Source: Alitta virens (Eukaryota; Annelida; Polychaeta; Phyllodocida; Nereididae). Taken from it: a DNA stretch of 64,000 nucleotides. Each line of letters begins with the position of its first letter. Position 1 is the stretch's first letter. A program made the position numbers and the translations under genes. The notes under the pieces are model-generated. The model was given only the letters and a program-made list of their open reading frames with translations, did no database searches and was not told where the DNA came from. Location of the stretch: NCBI GenBank assembly GCA_932294295.1, contig OW028575.1, positions 12,218,058-12,282,057 of the forward strand. The letters are read 5' to 3'. Shown piece by piece: positions 49,800 to 60,840 of the stretch.

Positions 49800-50885
49800 A
49801 CATAGTGAACATTAAATCAATCACAATATGGAAATTACTCTCATCAGTAGTAGTCTCATACAAGACACTAATATCTCGCATTGGCTGCTATTGTCACTTA
49901 AAATGTTTCCGCAACTAGGCACGGACAAGATGTGGACAATCGTGTCCTTGCCATTGTAGTTTACACTGTAAAGTATTATTAGTTTTTAGAGTAAATAAAG
50001 GTAAATGCTCGCAGCAGAATAGCACCAGTTTATTTATAGTAAGACAGGAGATACTATCCTTGGGATCACAAGTTCTCATCCTCCTGCAACCAGGCGTTTT
50101 TGCCACTTTTCATGAAGTCAGATGTTGTTGTGGATGTCATGTACAGTAATATATGTCACATCTTACTACAAAATTCACGATAATTCATTAACAAATCTGC
50201 TTCCAGTAATTTACAGTAGTTCTTAATTGTTAAGACTAGAGATTTTTTGCAGTAAGGGAGGTTTTAATGGTGTGGTTCGGCTGTATTGTCATGCATAACT
50301 CAGAACATATAAGCCTTAAGTATATACTATATTGCCTTGTTATGCTTGCATATCACATCACGCTATATGCATGTCAACTATTATGATATCTCTAACTAAG
50401 CAAATGAACTTCATATGAAACCAGTACCATTTTGCTTGTGTTTTTTAAACAACATTAAAACTTACACATTTATTTTAGCTGGAGATTATTTCATAAAATT
50501 CCACTTTCTCACAGGCTTATTATTTTATTTCTCAACTCACAATCTCTCAGCAAATACAACCAACAAAGGTTACTGTGTGCCAAATTGCAAACTTGAACAA
50601 TAAATGAATATGTCCATACATCTATAACTCATTGTTTCATTTTTATAACACCACTTGATGAAGATAAGATTGATTGATTGATTGATTGACTGATTCATTC
50701 ATTCATGATGTTTATATTCATTCACTCAATGCACATGGAAAGAAATGTTACTGAAATCAAAAAGTAACTGATGTTTAAAACGCCATTGTTGTTTCTACTC
50801 TACTCTACTATTTGGTAGCTATACATCATTTTTATGTACACATTGATTTCAGTAGCTACTTCGAAATTCTTACAATCAATACCTG
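49800..50885. other. Intergenic, no gene seen
   Basis: AT-rich, with a short (GATT)n tract at about 50670-50690. No coding region is supported. The GT61 gene ends at 50886 on the minus strand, so part of this is its 3' UTR. Confidence 0.4.
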
Positions 50886-52259
50886 TCACGACACCTTAGC
50901 TCTTAGAGCTGAATCTACTTTATCCAATATTTTCATCAGGCTAGCAACTGGCACATGTACATCACTATTTGATTGAGGTTCTAGTTGCATTCTCCAATAT
51001 GATTGATCTATTAATTGCGTTTGCATCCAGAATATTTGATGAGCAGTGCCTGGAAGAGGCATGCCTGCTCTAGTAAATGGTATAAACTCAATAATGTGTG
51101 TAGTCTGGGGCGCAAACATTAAATTATATAAAGCTCCACCATGCACTCCCATAATTATGGCAGCTCTTCCAAATAAGGTGCGTGCTTGGTGTAATGTCAA
51201 ACCTGCTGTAAAGATGACTAGGCGTCTGCCATATCTCATACTGAGCATGTTCCTGACCTCTTCATAGTTTATCATATTCCTGCCACCATTATGAGTGCCT
51301 GCTCTGGTTAGCAAGATCACTACAGTGTCATTTGGAGGTGGGAGGACATCAGACACTCTTAGCAACCTTCTTGCTGTATTCCACAAAATGGGATGTAAGG
51401 GCGGTGTCACACAAGTGTTTACAATTTTCTTAAAAAACATCGGTCCACTGTAAACAACTAATCTCTCTTTAGGGATGCCCAGTTCGTTGAGCATTTCAAA
51501 TATAACACTATCGCGCAGTGAGAAGATGAGAAGTTTTACATCCGACAGAAGAACGATGTCAAGAACTTGGATGAGCTTCGGAAGAAGGCCATCAATGAAA
51601 TGTTGGAAGGCATGACTGTCAGGCACAAGAAGTGGAACAACAATGGAATCCTGGTGTTCGGATGTGGCATCTACAGCCGGATAGAAATCTGCATCCTTTG
51701 TTTTAAAACCGCAATCCACTTTAGATATCACTTTTACATTTCGAAGTACAGCAATTTTGCCTCTAAGCTCGACAGGAGTCTTGTGCTGGCCGAGTGTCCG
51801 TCCATTGTCGTCGTTCTTCGAGAAAAGCCTGACTTCATCATCCGATAGCAAGTTGGGAAGAGTGAAGTTGAATGGTGGGTATGTGATGTTACGAGGATAT
51901 TTTTCCAGCTGGGAAATGAACGTCTCAGAATTTTTGGCTGACTTCAGCTTTGGTAAAGGCACATCGGGAATAATTGGTTTCATCATCTTGTACCATTCCT
52001 CCAATATTTGTTTAGGGGACCATCTTTCCGTCACAGGTTTAAACTTGACTGTGTTTAAAGCCTCCATATTAATTGTGGCAGTAGTTGTTACTTCGTGTGT
52101 GGACGAAACCTGAGTGGCACCAGGGCCACCATTGTTCACAAAAGGTTTCAGGTTGATTAAGGTAAGACCTTGAATTAATATGAATTTATAATGAAGTACT
52201 AATAAAATAAGTACATAGACCACAATTCCAGCGAGCAGCAAAGCCTTCATACGATACAT
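50886..52259 (-). CDS. GT61-family glycosyltransferase, type II membrane protein
   Basis: A single coding exon, 457 aa. A short cytosolic tail (MYRMK) is followed by one hydrophobic anchor (ALLLAGIVVYVLILLVL), a stem, then the DUF563/GT61 domain. Seen: FQHFIDGLLPKL, ERLVVYSG, VVILLTRAGTHNGGRNMINYEEV, and the family signature IIMGVHGGALYNLMFAP followed by HIIEFIPF. GT61 includes EOGT and POMGNT2, ER/Golgi GlcNAc transferases; substrate here is unknown. The ATG at 52259 follows a splice acceptor (TTGCAG|ATG), so 5' UTR exons should lie upstream, beyond the transposon at 52325. The longer open frame past 52259 is intron and transposon sequence, not protein. Confidence 0.9.
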   Translation of the reverse strand: MYRMKALLLAGIVVYVLILLVLHYKFILIQGLTLINLKPFVNNGGPGATQVSSTHEVTTTATINMEALNTVKFKPVTERWSPKQILEEWYKMMKPIIPDVPLPKLKSAKNSETFISQLEKYPRNITYPPFNFTLPNLLSDDEVRLFSKNDDNGRTLGQHKTPVELRGKIAVLRNVKVISKVDCGFKTKDADFYPAVDATSEHQDSIVVPLLVPDSHAFQHFIDGLLPKLIQVLDIVLLSDVKLLIFSLRDSVIFEMLNELGIPKERLVVYSGPMFFKKIVNTCVTPPLHPILWNTARRLLRVSDVLPPPNDTVVILLTRAGTHNGGRNMINYEEVRNMLSMRYGRRLVIFTAGLTLHQARTLFGRAAIIMGVHGGALYNLMFAPQTTHIIEFIPFTRAGMPLPGTAHQIFWMQTQLIDQSYWRMQLEPQSNSDVHVPVASLMKILDKVDSALRAKVS

Positions 52260-52324
52260 CTGCAATGGATAAAATATGTATTTTTTTTTTACTAAGAAAT
52301 GGACATATTGTATGGTTTGAACAT

Positions 52325-54857
52325 TAGGGTGGTCCAAAGTATAAGGGAAAAAAACAAATGTCTTCAAAATGTTGCTCCACAAGGCTGCCCCTTTTCCTTT
52401 TATCACAAAATGAATGCCTACAAAAAATTGGGTTATTTTGACAATATTTGGAGGTTGCTACCAAAGTTGGATTTTGTAATATGCCTTCGAAAGTGAAGTT
52501 CGTATTACACTGTACATGCAGAGAAACAATGTACAGTTGTACACATTGATAGAATTCGTGTGCACTGTGAAGTTTTCTTTAACACTGATCCAGAGAGCAC
52601 CATAAATGACACATAGATATGTAAAGTGCTCAGTGATCATCAGTCATGAGTGTTTCATTTGGAAAATGGACTTCTTATATCATCTCCTTTCGATTCCCAT
52701 GAAGTTGCATGCATTGTACATTGCTCTAACTACTTTTGTGCATTAGTAAGTATACTATTATTACTGTACTAAATATTTTTAGAGAGTAAATCTATATTTT
52801 GCAGAAACATAATTTGCAGGTCTTCAGGTATTATTTATTTGTGATATATTTTTACAGATGCAGTGGTGCTGATAATATGGCTACCCGTAGTTCACCCTCA
52901 GTTTGGCTTGTAAGAAAACCTGTTAAGGACATAATATGCAGTGGACTGCCAACAAAGTTAAATGTTTTAAAGACTTTGATGTACTATCATTTAGAAGAAT
53001 GTAAAACTGTAGATGAAAGCGCCAAACTGGCAATTCAGTCAACATTAACCTACTGGGAGAAAGCACATATTCCTGTTCAGAGACATATGACTCTTGCAAA
53101 CGTCAATTAAAGAAGCTATATGACCAATACTGCCTGTTAAAAAAGAATAGGGTAAAGTCAAGTTACTTTCTATGGGCAAAGGAACAGATGTTTCTTGATG
53201 ATCTCCAAAGTCTGTTTGACATATCAACAAAAGATGCCATTGAGACCATGAAGAATGAACAGGACAAAGCGTTTCTAGCCATGCAGAGAGAAGACACTTC
53301 AAGCTGTAGTATGAGTTCTGTTGACAAAATATCAGCTGAAAGAGAAATCATAAAACAGAAGAGATTACATAAAGAGGAGCAAAGAAAGAGAAAATATGCT
53401 AAAGAGCAAATGCAAGAAAATAAGACCCCAATGCTGAGTGATGCTACTGAAACTAGTGAAGGTTCAGATTCAGATAATGAGGAGAACAATGTGCCTGTCC
53501 AATCATTGGCTGCCAGAAAAAAGCAAAAGAAAAATCCACATGAAGTAATTACACCAACATTGGATAGAGTGAATATCTCTGATCGTGGGGCAATGATGGT
53601 AGCAACTTCCATTGTAAAAGCCCTTGGGCATAATGTTAAGGATGTGTCCTTATCAAGAAGTGGCATACGTCGTGCACGTATGGTGAATCGTATAAATGCA
53701 GCTGAACATCACCCTGGTGAAGACTACAAGGAACTTCTACAGCTGTGCATTCTTTTTCTAGGAGGAACTTTAGAAGGATACACCTTTCGTGCTCCAGGTG
53801 CTGTACATCATGCACACAGGATGATGAAGGCAATTTACGCACTGAAGATGCTACTTTTCAGAAGTCAAGTGAAACTCACTACTCGTGAATATAAAGGCTT
53901 GCTAAAAATTGGCCTTTTTGTTTCACTGTTATATGCCAAGTTTTGGCATGAGGCACCAGTTCCCGAGAAAGCTCCACTCAATGATCTGCAGTTTCTGCAC
54001 TTGTTAGAAACATATCCAGAAGATACTATAAAAGTTGTCGCTTCCAAAGCCTTGAAAAGACACCTGTGGTATCTTTCTGAACACTCGTCAGCAGACTCAG
54101 CACTTGCCTTTTTCGATGACTCTGTTAATGATGCCACGAAAAGGCAATGGTAGCTAACTTGACAAGGCCACCCAATGAAGACTGTGCACATCGTATTGCA
54201 GCCAATGACTCTGAAATCAGTAGGCCACTAGAAGAATATATAACAAGCAGGTCCAAAATAATGTTAAACTTTCTGACCAATGACTCTAAGGATGCAGAAT
54301 TCCTTGTGAAAGATCCCAGCACATGGGCAGATGATCAAGACTACCTGTCTTTGCAAAGAAAGGCTCATGGCTTAAAAGTGGTCAATGACTGTGCAGAGAG
54401 AGGAATTAGTCTCATTGAGAAGTACAATAGCTCTTTGACAAAAAATGAAGAACAGAAGCAGTTTCTTCTACAAACTGTTCGCTTGCACAGAAATAAGTAT
54501 CCCTCATCAAACAAGGCAGGACTGCTTCATGATTAAATCTGTTAAAATGTTCATGTAAATTGGAAATACATGTAAATTAGAAATACATAAGATAAACCTT
54601 GTATAAGGTTCTGTTTGTTGGACATTTTATGTACAGTAAGTAATAGGTGTTCTAAGAGTATATATACATTGACAAGCACATATCCTTCCTATTTACGTTT
54701 GTATTACTACCTTTCACAATAAAGTGCATTTCGGTAGCAACCTCTAAATATTGTCCAATTTCTCTGAAATTCAGGAATATGTTCAGTTGGTCATTAGGAA
54801 CAAGGGGAGCCTTGTGGAGCAGCAAAATAAAAAACTTTTTTTTCTTGGACCACCCTA
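52325..54857 (+). mobile_element. 2.5-kb DNA transposon with ~150-bp terminal inverted repeats
   Basis: The ends TAGGGTGGTCCAA (52325) and TTGGACCACCCTA (to 54857) are inverted. Matching continues inward: GCTCCACAAGGCTGCCCC at 52374 against GGGGAGCCTTGTGGAGC at the right. Further in is GACAATATTTGGAGGTTGC at 52440 against its complement near 54735-54755. TIRs are therefore about 150 bp. TA flanks the GGGTGG core on both sides. The element carries one broken gene of unknown family. It sits just upstream of the GT61 coding exon, probably in its 5' intron. Confidence 0.8.
52877..54536 (+). pseudogene. Unrecognised transposon protein, about 550 codons, with two frameshifts
   Basis: Three overlapping frames read as one protein. 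The first, 52877-53110, starts MATRSSPSVWLVRKP. The second, about 53085-54153, contains FLDDLQSLFDISTKDA, a Lys/Arg/Glu-rich coiled segment, and a larger globular part with GYTFRAPGAVHHAHRMMKA. The third, 54147-54536, starts MVANLTRPPNED and ends LKVVNDCAERGISLI and a Gln/Lys-rich tail. I recall similar uncharacterised multicopy proteins in cnidarian, aphid and other invertebrate genomes, but no named transposase family. No DDE triad can be assigned by eye. The frame changes (near 53085 and 54147) mean this copy is dead, or the assembly has two indels. Confidence 0.65.
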
Positions 54858-55404
54858 TATGAGCATATATCATACACAGTTTCCTGTTATTCTTTTATAT
54901 TACCAACTAATTGCCAGATCCCTTTAGCCACTGGTATGACTAATCAACAATATGGACGGCAATTCAAGCAATTATTTTGTTTCATATTCAGCAGCATTTT
55001 TATCATTACATTTATATCAATAGGCTATTTTTGTTATGCTCTCATTTCAATAAGGCATGCGTGGTCTAGGCCTGCATAAATACATTTCACTATGGTTTAG
55101 GCCCACATTAAGAGGAAGAGACACCAGCCCAGTTGCCATGCAATTTATTAACTTACTTTCTTCAGCTAATAACCCTTACCTTTTGATCTGTAGTCATTCA
55201 ATTAAAATATGACGTTCTTCAACATTTCAAAGACTGTTGAGCTTCAGTACCATAGTCAATAACTGCTCAATTATTTATGATGTATATTGCCGACGTGACT
55301 GTTTAATTATTTATACTTTCAGTCAGATTAGAACCTTTGTTGCTATGGATGACAGTAGAATAGCAAACAAAATTATATATGCGAAGGTTAAGATCAAATG
55401 TTTG

Positions 55405-55475
55405 ACGAGTGCAGTGGTTAAAGCTCTTGTCAGTTCCTTTGAAAGGTCCTAGGTTCGATTACAGGCCTGCACAGT
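55405..55475 (+). mobile_element. Possible tRNA-derived SINE remnant, third type
   Basis: AGTGCAGTGGTTAAAGCTCT (A-box-like) is followed about 30 bp later by GGTTCGATTACAGG (B-box-like). It differs from SINE family A. The tail was not defined. Confidence 0.4.
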
Positions 55476-55736
55476 CTGTGAGCTTGCAATGCTCTAATAG
55501 TAATAAGTTAAACTTAAATGTGCTAATTAAAAAACTAATTAACAACTGTAAATGATAAAGGCGAGCACAACTAAAAAGCGATCAGACGGCCCTTAAGAGT
55601 TGACCTTATTAATCTGCGATTCTCGATGGGGTAAATGTTAAACAGCTCATCATTACGTCTGCCTTTTTCAGGTAGTTCGGAAACAAATTTCCTAAGATTC
55701 ATTTTTATTTAGAAAAATAAAAAAATATATATGCAT

Positions 55737-55876
55737 GTATACCGTAACGGAGGGTATTATCAACAGGGCGGGTATTATCGACACTCACATTAGAAATGTT
55801 AACGATTTTGTTAACAAAGTAATTGAAAGTGTCGATAATACCCGCCCTGTCGATAATACCCTCCGTTGTGGTATAT
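55737..55876. repeat. Long perfect-like hairpin element (GGGTATTATCGACA)
   Basis: The arms 55737-55785 and 55828-55876 are inverted copies with few mismatches: GGAGGGTATTATC, then GGGCGGGTATTATCGACACT. Each arm holds two tandem units of GG(A/C)GGGTATTATC(G/A)ACA, and the loop contains GTTAAC twice. It is probably a tiny MITE. Confidence 0.7.
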
Positions 55877-57281
55877 ATGGAAGAATACAAACCTATATTT
55901 GCAGCATAAAAATAACCAACGTAAAAATAAAGTAAAAGAAGAGAAACCATTGGTTTTTAATCGTAATTAAAATATATTTGTAAATCCGGTTTGGAATTAA
56001 AGAACAACGTGTTATACTGATAGAACACCTCGATGTCTGACAAATTTATCTCTGTGTGAGATATATATCACATTAGATTAATATACTATAATAGTACACA
56101 TTGTATCATCATTTGCTAAAGCTTTTGTAAAATTTAAAACAGAGAATTATCAAACGGTCATGTAGATTTATATATTATTAAATAATTAGGTCATATGTAA
56201 CTTTATTTACTGTTTATATTATATCATTACATTATTTTGTATTTGGGAGCAACTTAATATAGTTTTTTTAAACTCTGTTGTTTCCCTTCTTGACACTGAA
56301 TGTATTAAAATTATTATGTATATGCATAACTGTATTGAATGTATCAGTGTAAAATGGTATGAACCATGTGTCAAAAAATAAAATAAAATAAAAATTTAAA
56401 CACGGCAAAAATTATCATAGATATGTAATCTGGTATTTTTCATAGATTTACATAATTACATGTGTGGATTAGAGATGCATACCAAGTGCACCCATACTAT
56501 CAAATGCACTTGCAAATGTCACATTAAGTCCAAAAATAAACTTTAGAAGTCGTCCCTCTTTATTCATACACTAATAAGGTATACTGTAGGTACAGAAAAT
56601 AGGGAAATTAAGTTAATTTATACATAAATCTGTTAAAATATAACAAACTTCATTAATGTTCATCTGATTGGCTCTGCATTTGAGGTCATGCATGTCGTGT
56701 GAGAAAGTGAAGCTGATTGTCTGTGCTTTCAAGAAGCTCCATTGCATATGCAACTGAACATTAGTTCACTTTGGACACATTTAATGACTTACTTATTTTA
56801 GAAAACCATTGAGTGATTTAAATCCAAAATGTATATTCTTTTGTATTATGAGAATTATAATTTATTTACGTTGTGTTAATAAGTGCACTATAAAATCTAA
56901 CCTCTGTCCCCCTAATCTTTGTTTACTGGTTGCTATGGGCAAATACCTTATATCTATGGATACTGAATGCTTTACACATTGCCGTGTTTTTGCACCTTAT
57001 TTTGACTTAAAAATGTTTTGTTGTTTTCTCAGAAATTTATATGTATATTGTGTTGATGTTTATGAATAACTAATATTAAATATACACTGAATTTCAAATA
57101 ATTTCCAAAATATATTGAAAATATATGAAAACAGTATGTAAACCAAGAAACTAAGAAATTACAGGCTTACACATGAGGGCAGTGCTGCATTTGACAGCTT
57201 GACCCAGTGTCCCAAAAAAATGCAGTCGCGCATCAGTGATCTCATATATATGCAGTAGCAATTTAACAACTAACTCCAAGA

Positions 57282-57528
57282 ATGTCTACCTATAAACTGA
57301 CTTATTTTAATTGGAGAGGTCGAGGGGAGGTCAGCAGGATGATCTTGACCAAAGCAGGGGTCAAGTTCCAAGATAACAGAATTGAATTGGACGATTGGCC
57401 AGCTCTGAAGGAAAAATGCAGTAGGTGAAAATGACTCAGCTTACTATACCAGTACAATGTCTCCCTATAAACTCAACTTTGGTAAACCACGCTGTCCTAT
57501 TTAATAAGCAAATTTTAAAGGGTCATAT

Positions 57529-57562
<34 letters not shown>

Positions 57563-59190
57563 ATGTTTTATTTGACCATATATGAATACATACAGGTCAG
57601 GAGACCCATGTTAGGACACTACAATGTCGCTGTCACGTGGGCCACCTATAACAATAACATGAATATAATTATAATTGTTCACATAGGTCTGTACAAGCTT
57701 TCAGTCTCACAGCCCAGGTTGTTAACTGACAAATCATAAGGCTTTTACTTTATATCAAGTTCAGAGTGAACTTGTGTGGGTGGATGGGGGGGGGGGGTGC
57801 ATATATATATATATTTATATATATTAAGCAGTTTTCTAAGACGTACACATATTACCAAACTTTTTGTTAAAATAAATTTGAACTTTCAACAGTTAACTAA
57901 ATAATTCTAAATAACATCTTTATTGTTTCTTTATCAGACATTCCCTTCGACCAATTGCCAATCCTGGAAGTAGATGGAAAGACCATCTCTCAAAGTTACT
58001 GCATTGAAAAGTTTCTTGGAAAACGATTTGGTAATGAAAACAGAAGTCATCTGGAATCTCTCTTATAAAATTGGTTATACTCCACTTAGACTGTTTTCCT
58101 GTTTCCAGTTCTAAGCGGGCAATTACCAACGAAAATGTTAGTCAACTCCCTCTTGAGTGCAAACTGAATTTGTTTTGCGTAATAAAGACCAGTAAAAACA
58201 AACAAACAGTCAAACAAATTAGTGAATATGCCTTATTGAGTATAAGTCAGTTATATCCCTCATAGTCGGGAGTTCGGCATCGGGATATAACCAACAAAAA
58301 TGTTAGTTAACTTCCGACTATGAGAGGGATATAACTAATACTTATATATAGCATACGGTTCTTTATGCCAAGATAATATTGCTGAAAAATGGCTCCATAT
58401 CTCTGGTGGCTTTATTATTGGTGTCCATAAACTCCAGAAGACGATATGTGAATATATAATCTATATATAGGAGCCAATGAGAGTCATGACCTCTTCTGGA
58501 GTTTAGTTTCCAAGTCTATGAATTCTGCTGTACTATGATGAAAGCAAAGTCAGTGTTTTTCTCCATCCAGGCATGTTTGGCAACAATGAATTTGAAGAGG
58601 CTCAAATTGGAAGCATTGTGCTTAACATGGAAGATTTTGTGAAACTCCCATTCGACATCACATTTGAGGGTTTTAACAATGAAGACAAGGTTTGTGTACT
58701 TGGGAGTTTTAAGCACAGAAGCATTCATTTTTCACTTTCATTTTTATCAGTAGAGACATTTTGATGTATTTCGTAAGTGCTCAAGAAAAGTACGTTGCTT
58801 CTAGCAAATACAAAAAAATAAATTAAAAAGAAACTACCAATAAGGAACAGTAATTACAAAACAGCGAGAACTTCAAAATCCGATGAAGTGTTGTTAACAA
58901 ATACAGTTTATAAATCAATAATGAAAAAGCACAATCAATTGAACAATATCTAAATTTGTGTGTCTTTCTAAAAGTTTTGAGTTACCATACATGACACTTT
59001 ATAATTTCAAGGAGAAGTTCAGTGAGCAATTCAGACGGAAGCTCCCAAGATACCTCACTTTGCTAGAAAGACAACTGGCCAGCAATCCCTCAAACAGTGC
59101 CTACTTTGTGGGCAATTCTGTAAGTAATTAATTCCAAATCAATCAATTTACTGCAACTTTATACTTTATAATTTAGCATAACTTACATAA

Positions 59191-59241
<51 letters not shown>

Positions 59242-59465
59242 TTATCTATCTATTTATCTATCTACCTATCTGCCTATCTACCATTCTATTGCAGATGACT
59301 GTGGCAGACATTCGCTTTGTGGCTTTTGTGCCAATTGCATATTTTATCAAAGGTGTAGAGATCAACTGGGATGATTATCCCAAATTAAAAGCTCTCATCA
59401 TCAAAATGGAAAGTGATGCCCAGATTGGAGAGAGGTTCAAAGAACGTTCAGCTTTCAAGTCATGA
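57282..59465 (+). CDS. Sigma-class glutathione S-transferase 2 (HPGDS-like), five exons
   Basis: Exons 57282-57420, 57938-58030, 58571-58689, 59012-59119 and 59295-59465 give 209 aa, all with GT-AG junctions in phase. Seen: MSTYKLTYFNWRGRGEVSRM with the catalytic-type Tyr, FDQLPILEVDG, SQSYCIEKFLG, FEEAQIGSI and MTVADIRFVAF. The role is glutathione transfer or prostaglandin/aldehyde isomerisation in the cytosol; the HPGDS or general detoxifying function cannot be told apart here. Intron positions and phases are the same as in GST 1 (17596-21496), and exons 2 and 5 have identical lengths (93 and 171 bp), so they arose by duplication. Unlike GST 1 it has a clean in-frame ATG. AATAAA at about 59715 is a likely poly(A) signal. 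Intron 4 holds a (TATC)n tract. Confidence 0.96.
57532..57620 (-). mobile_element. Non-LTR element 3' end (reverse orientation)
   Basis: (TA)n(GA)n, then TTTTATTTGACC and GGTCAGGAGACCC, as at 47725-47905. It is in intron 1 of GST 2. Confidence 0.45.
58245..58340. repeat. Hairpin repeat in GST 2 intron 2
   Basis: TTATATCCCTCATAGTCGGG (58250 region) is inverted as CCGACTATGAGAGGGATATAA (58313 region). One half of the same unit lies downstream of GST 1 (about 21830-21856), so this is a dispersed foldback repeat. Confidence 0.6.
59191..59280 (+). repeat. (TATC)n microsatellite
   Basis: About 90 bp of TATC units with a few variants, in intron 4 of GST 2 and only 15 bp before the exon 5 acceptor. 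Confidence 0.95.
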
Positions 59466-59499
59466 AATTATTTTGGATATTATCATCCCGTAATAATTA

Positions 59500-60840
59500 C
59501 GAGTAATGGAATTAGCCCTTTGATCGTCGTTACTTCTCTCTGATTTAAAGAACTGAACAAGATAAACAGAGTTTGACAAATCATTTGCTTTGTAAGGTTG
59601 TTTTAATATTATATATAGTTGTTATCTGTTTGATTGTTTATAGTTATTCCTTTAAGATTTGTCTTTTTTTTTTCATTCTCATGAAACTATTCATCCATGA
59701 CAGCAAAATAAGGAATAAATAGGATTTAGCAGGTGAGATCGGATGAGATGTCATGTTCAGACTCTGTAAAGTTTAAATTGGAATTATGTTAATCATTACT
59801 GGGATAATAATGCAGTCATTTATTAAGGTAGATTTGTCTCAGCACAGAATTGATATTTTGTGGCGTGCCCAATCCAATATTGCCATTAGGTATATGACCA
59901 AATTTGCCACGTGCATTTTCATCAGTTGGATAAACGCATGGAATACGCATGGTTTTAGCCTCATTATAATGTTTTCCATGTGTTTGAAAACGCAAGAAGC
60001 ACATTTGGCCGTGTGTATATATATATATGTATTTTATTGACAGCAAAATATCAAATTGATATTATGCTCTTTTTGGAGAGTCGTGTACTGTAGCCGTTTT
60101 CGAACTGAAAGATAGTGCAAATTTTTATCTTTATGAAATATACAACATTAAAAAAAGCTTATATACATACAAAAACTGTAGTGATTTAACTATATTCACC
60201 TGCACTATCACCAGATGTCGGTGTGTACTTCAACCGTCAGCGCCACCTGGCTTCCATATCATTATGTAATATATAGCACTGCGGCAAGGGCAGAGGGCAA
60301 AAGGGCATGACCCAGGACAAAATAACACACCTAAGATCCAGGGCATTGCAGATGAGAGCTTTTCTTAATATTATTTTGCAACAAGGATCTGCAAATATTT
60401 TTAGTGATCTACATCCTTATGTTTTTTTTTCTAAGTTGTCCTATATTTCGAACTAGACTACAGAAGGGTTTGTTTGTTTCTCTGAACTGATATTATACAG
60501 AACCGTTTAACCACAGAATTCTATTGACATTCTAATATAACATTTGAATCAAATGGTAATAATACAATTGCAACATATGTGATGACCTATTTTTAGACAC
60601 ATGCTGAGTTTCATTAATCTATTGTGGCAAATGTAAGATTAAAATGTGTCCTACTTATATATGATAAATATATATACAGGCCATATCACAAAATTGTCTC
60701 TATAGATTTTAAGGTCAATTTATTGCTTTATTGTTCTGGGCTGATAAATGTGTTTTTTATCAGTCATTTCACACGGCACTGAAATAAGTACATTAGTACT
60801 GAGACTGGCTTAAGTTTCCATATTGAAATCAAACATCAAG
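59500..60840. other. Intergenic between GST 2 and PIPOX
   Basis: No coding region is supported. The last few hundred bases should contain the PIPOX promoter, but no clear element can be named. Confidence 0.4.

Larger units (their letters stand above)
54860..57281. other. Intergenic, no gene seen
   Basis: AT-rich sequence between the transposon and GST 2. It contains the hairpin element at 55737-55876 and a possible tRNA-like SINE at 55405-55475. No coding region is supported. Confidence 0.4.

Noticed and set aside
52260..52406. A 49-codon N-terminal extension of the GT61 protein
   Set aside because: It would translate intron and transposon TIR sequence. A splice acceptor sits exactly before the ATG at 52259, which begins a normal type II anchor.
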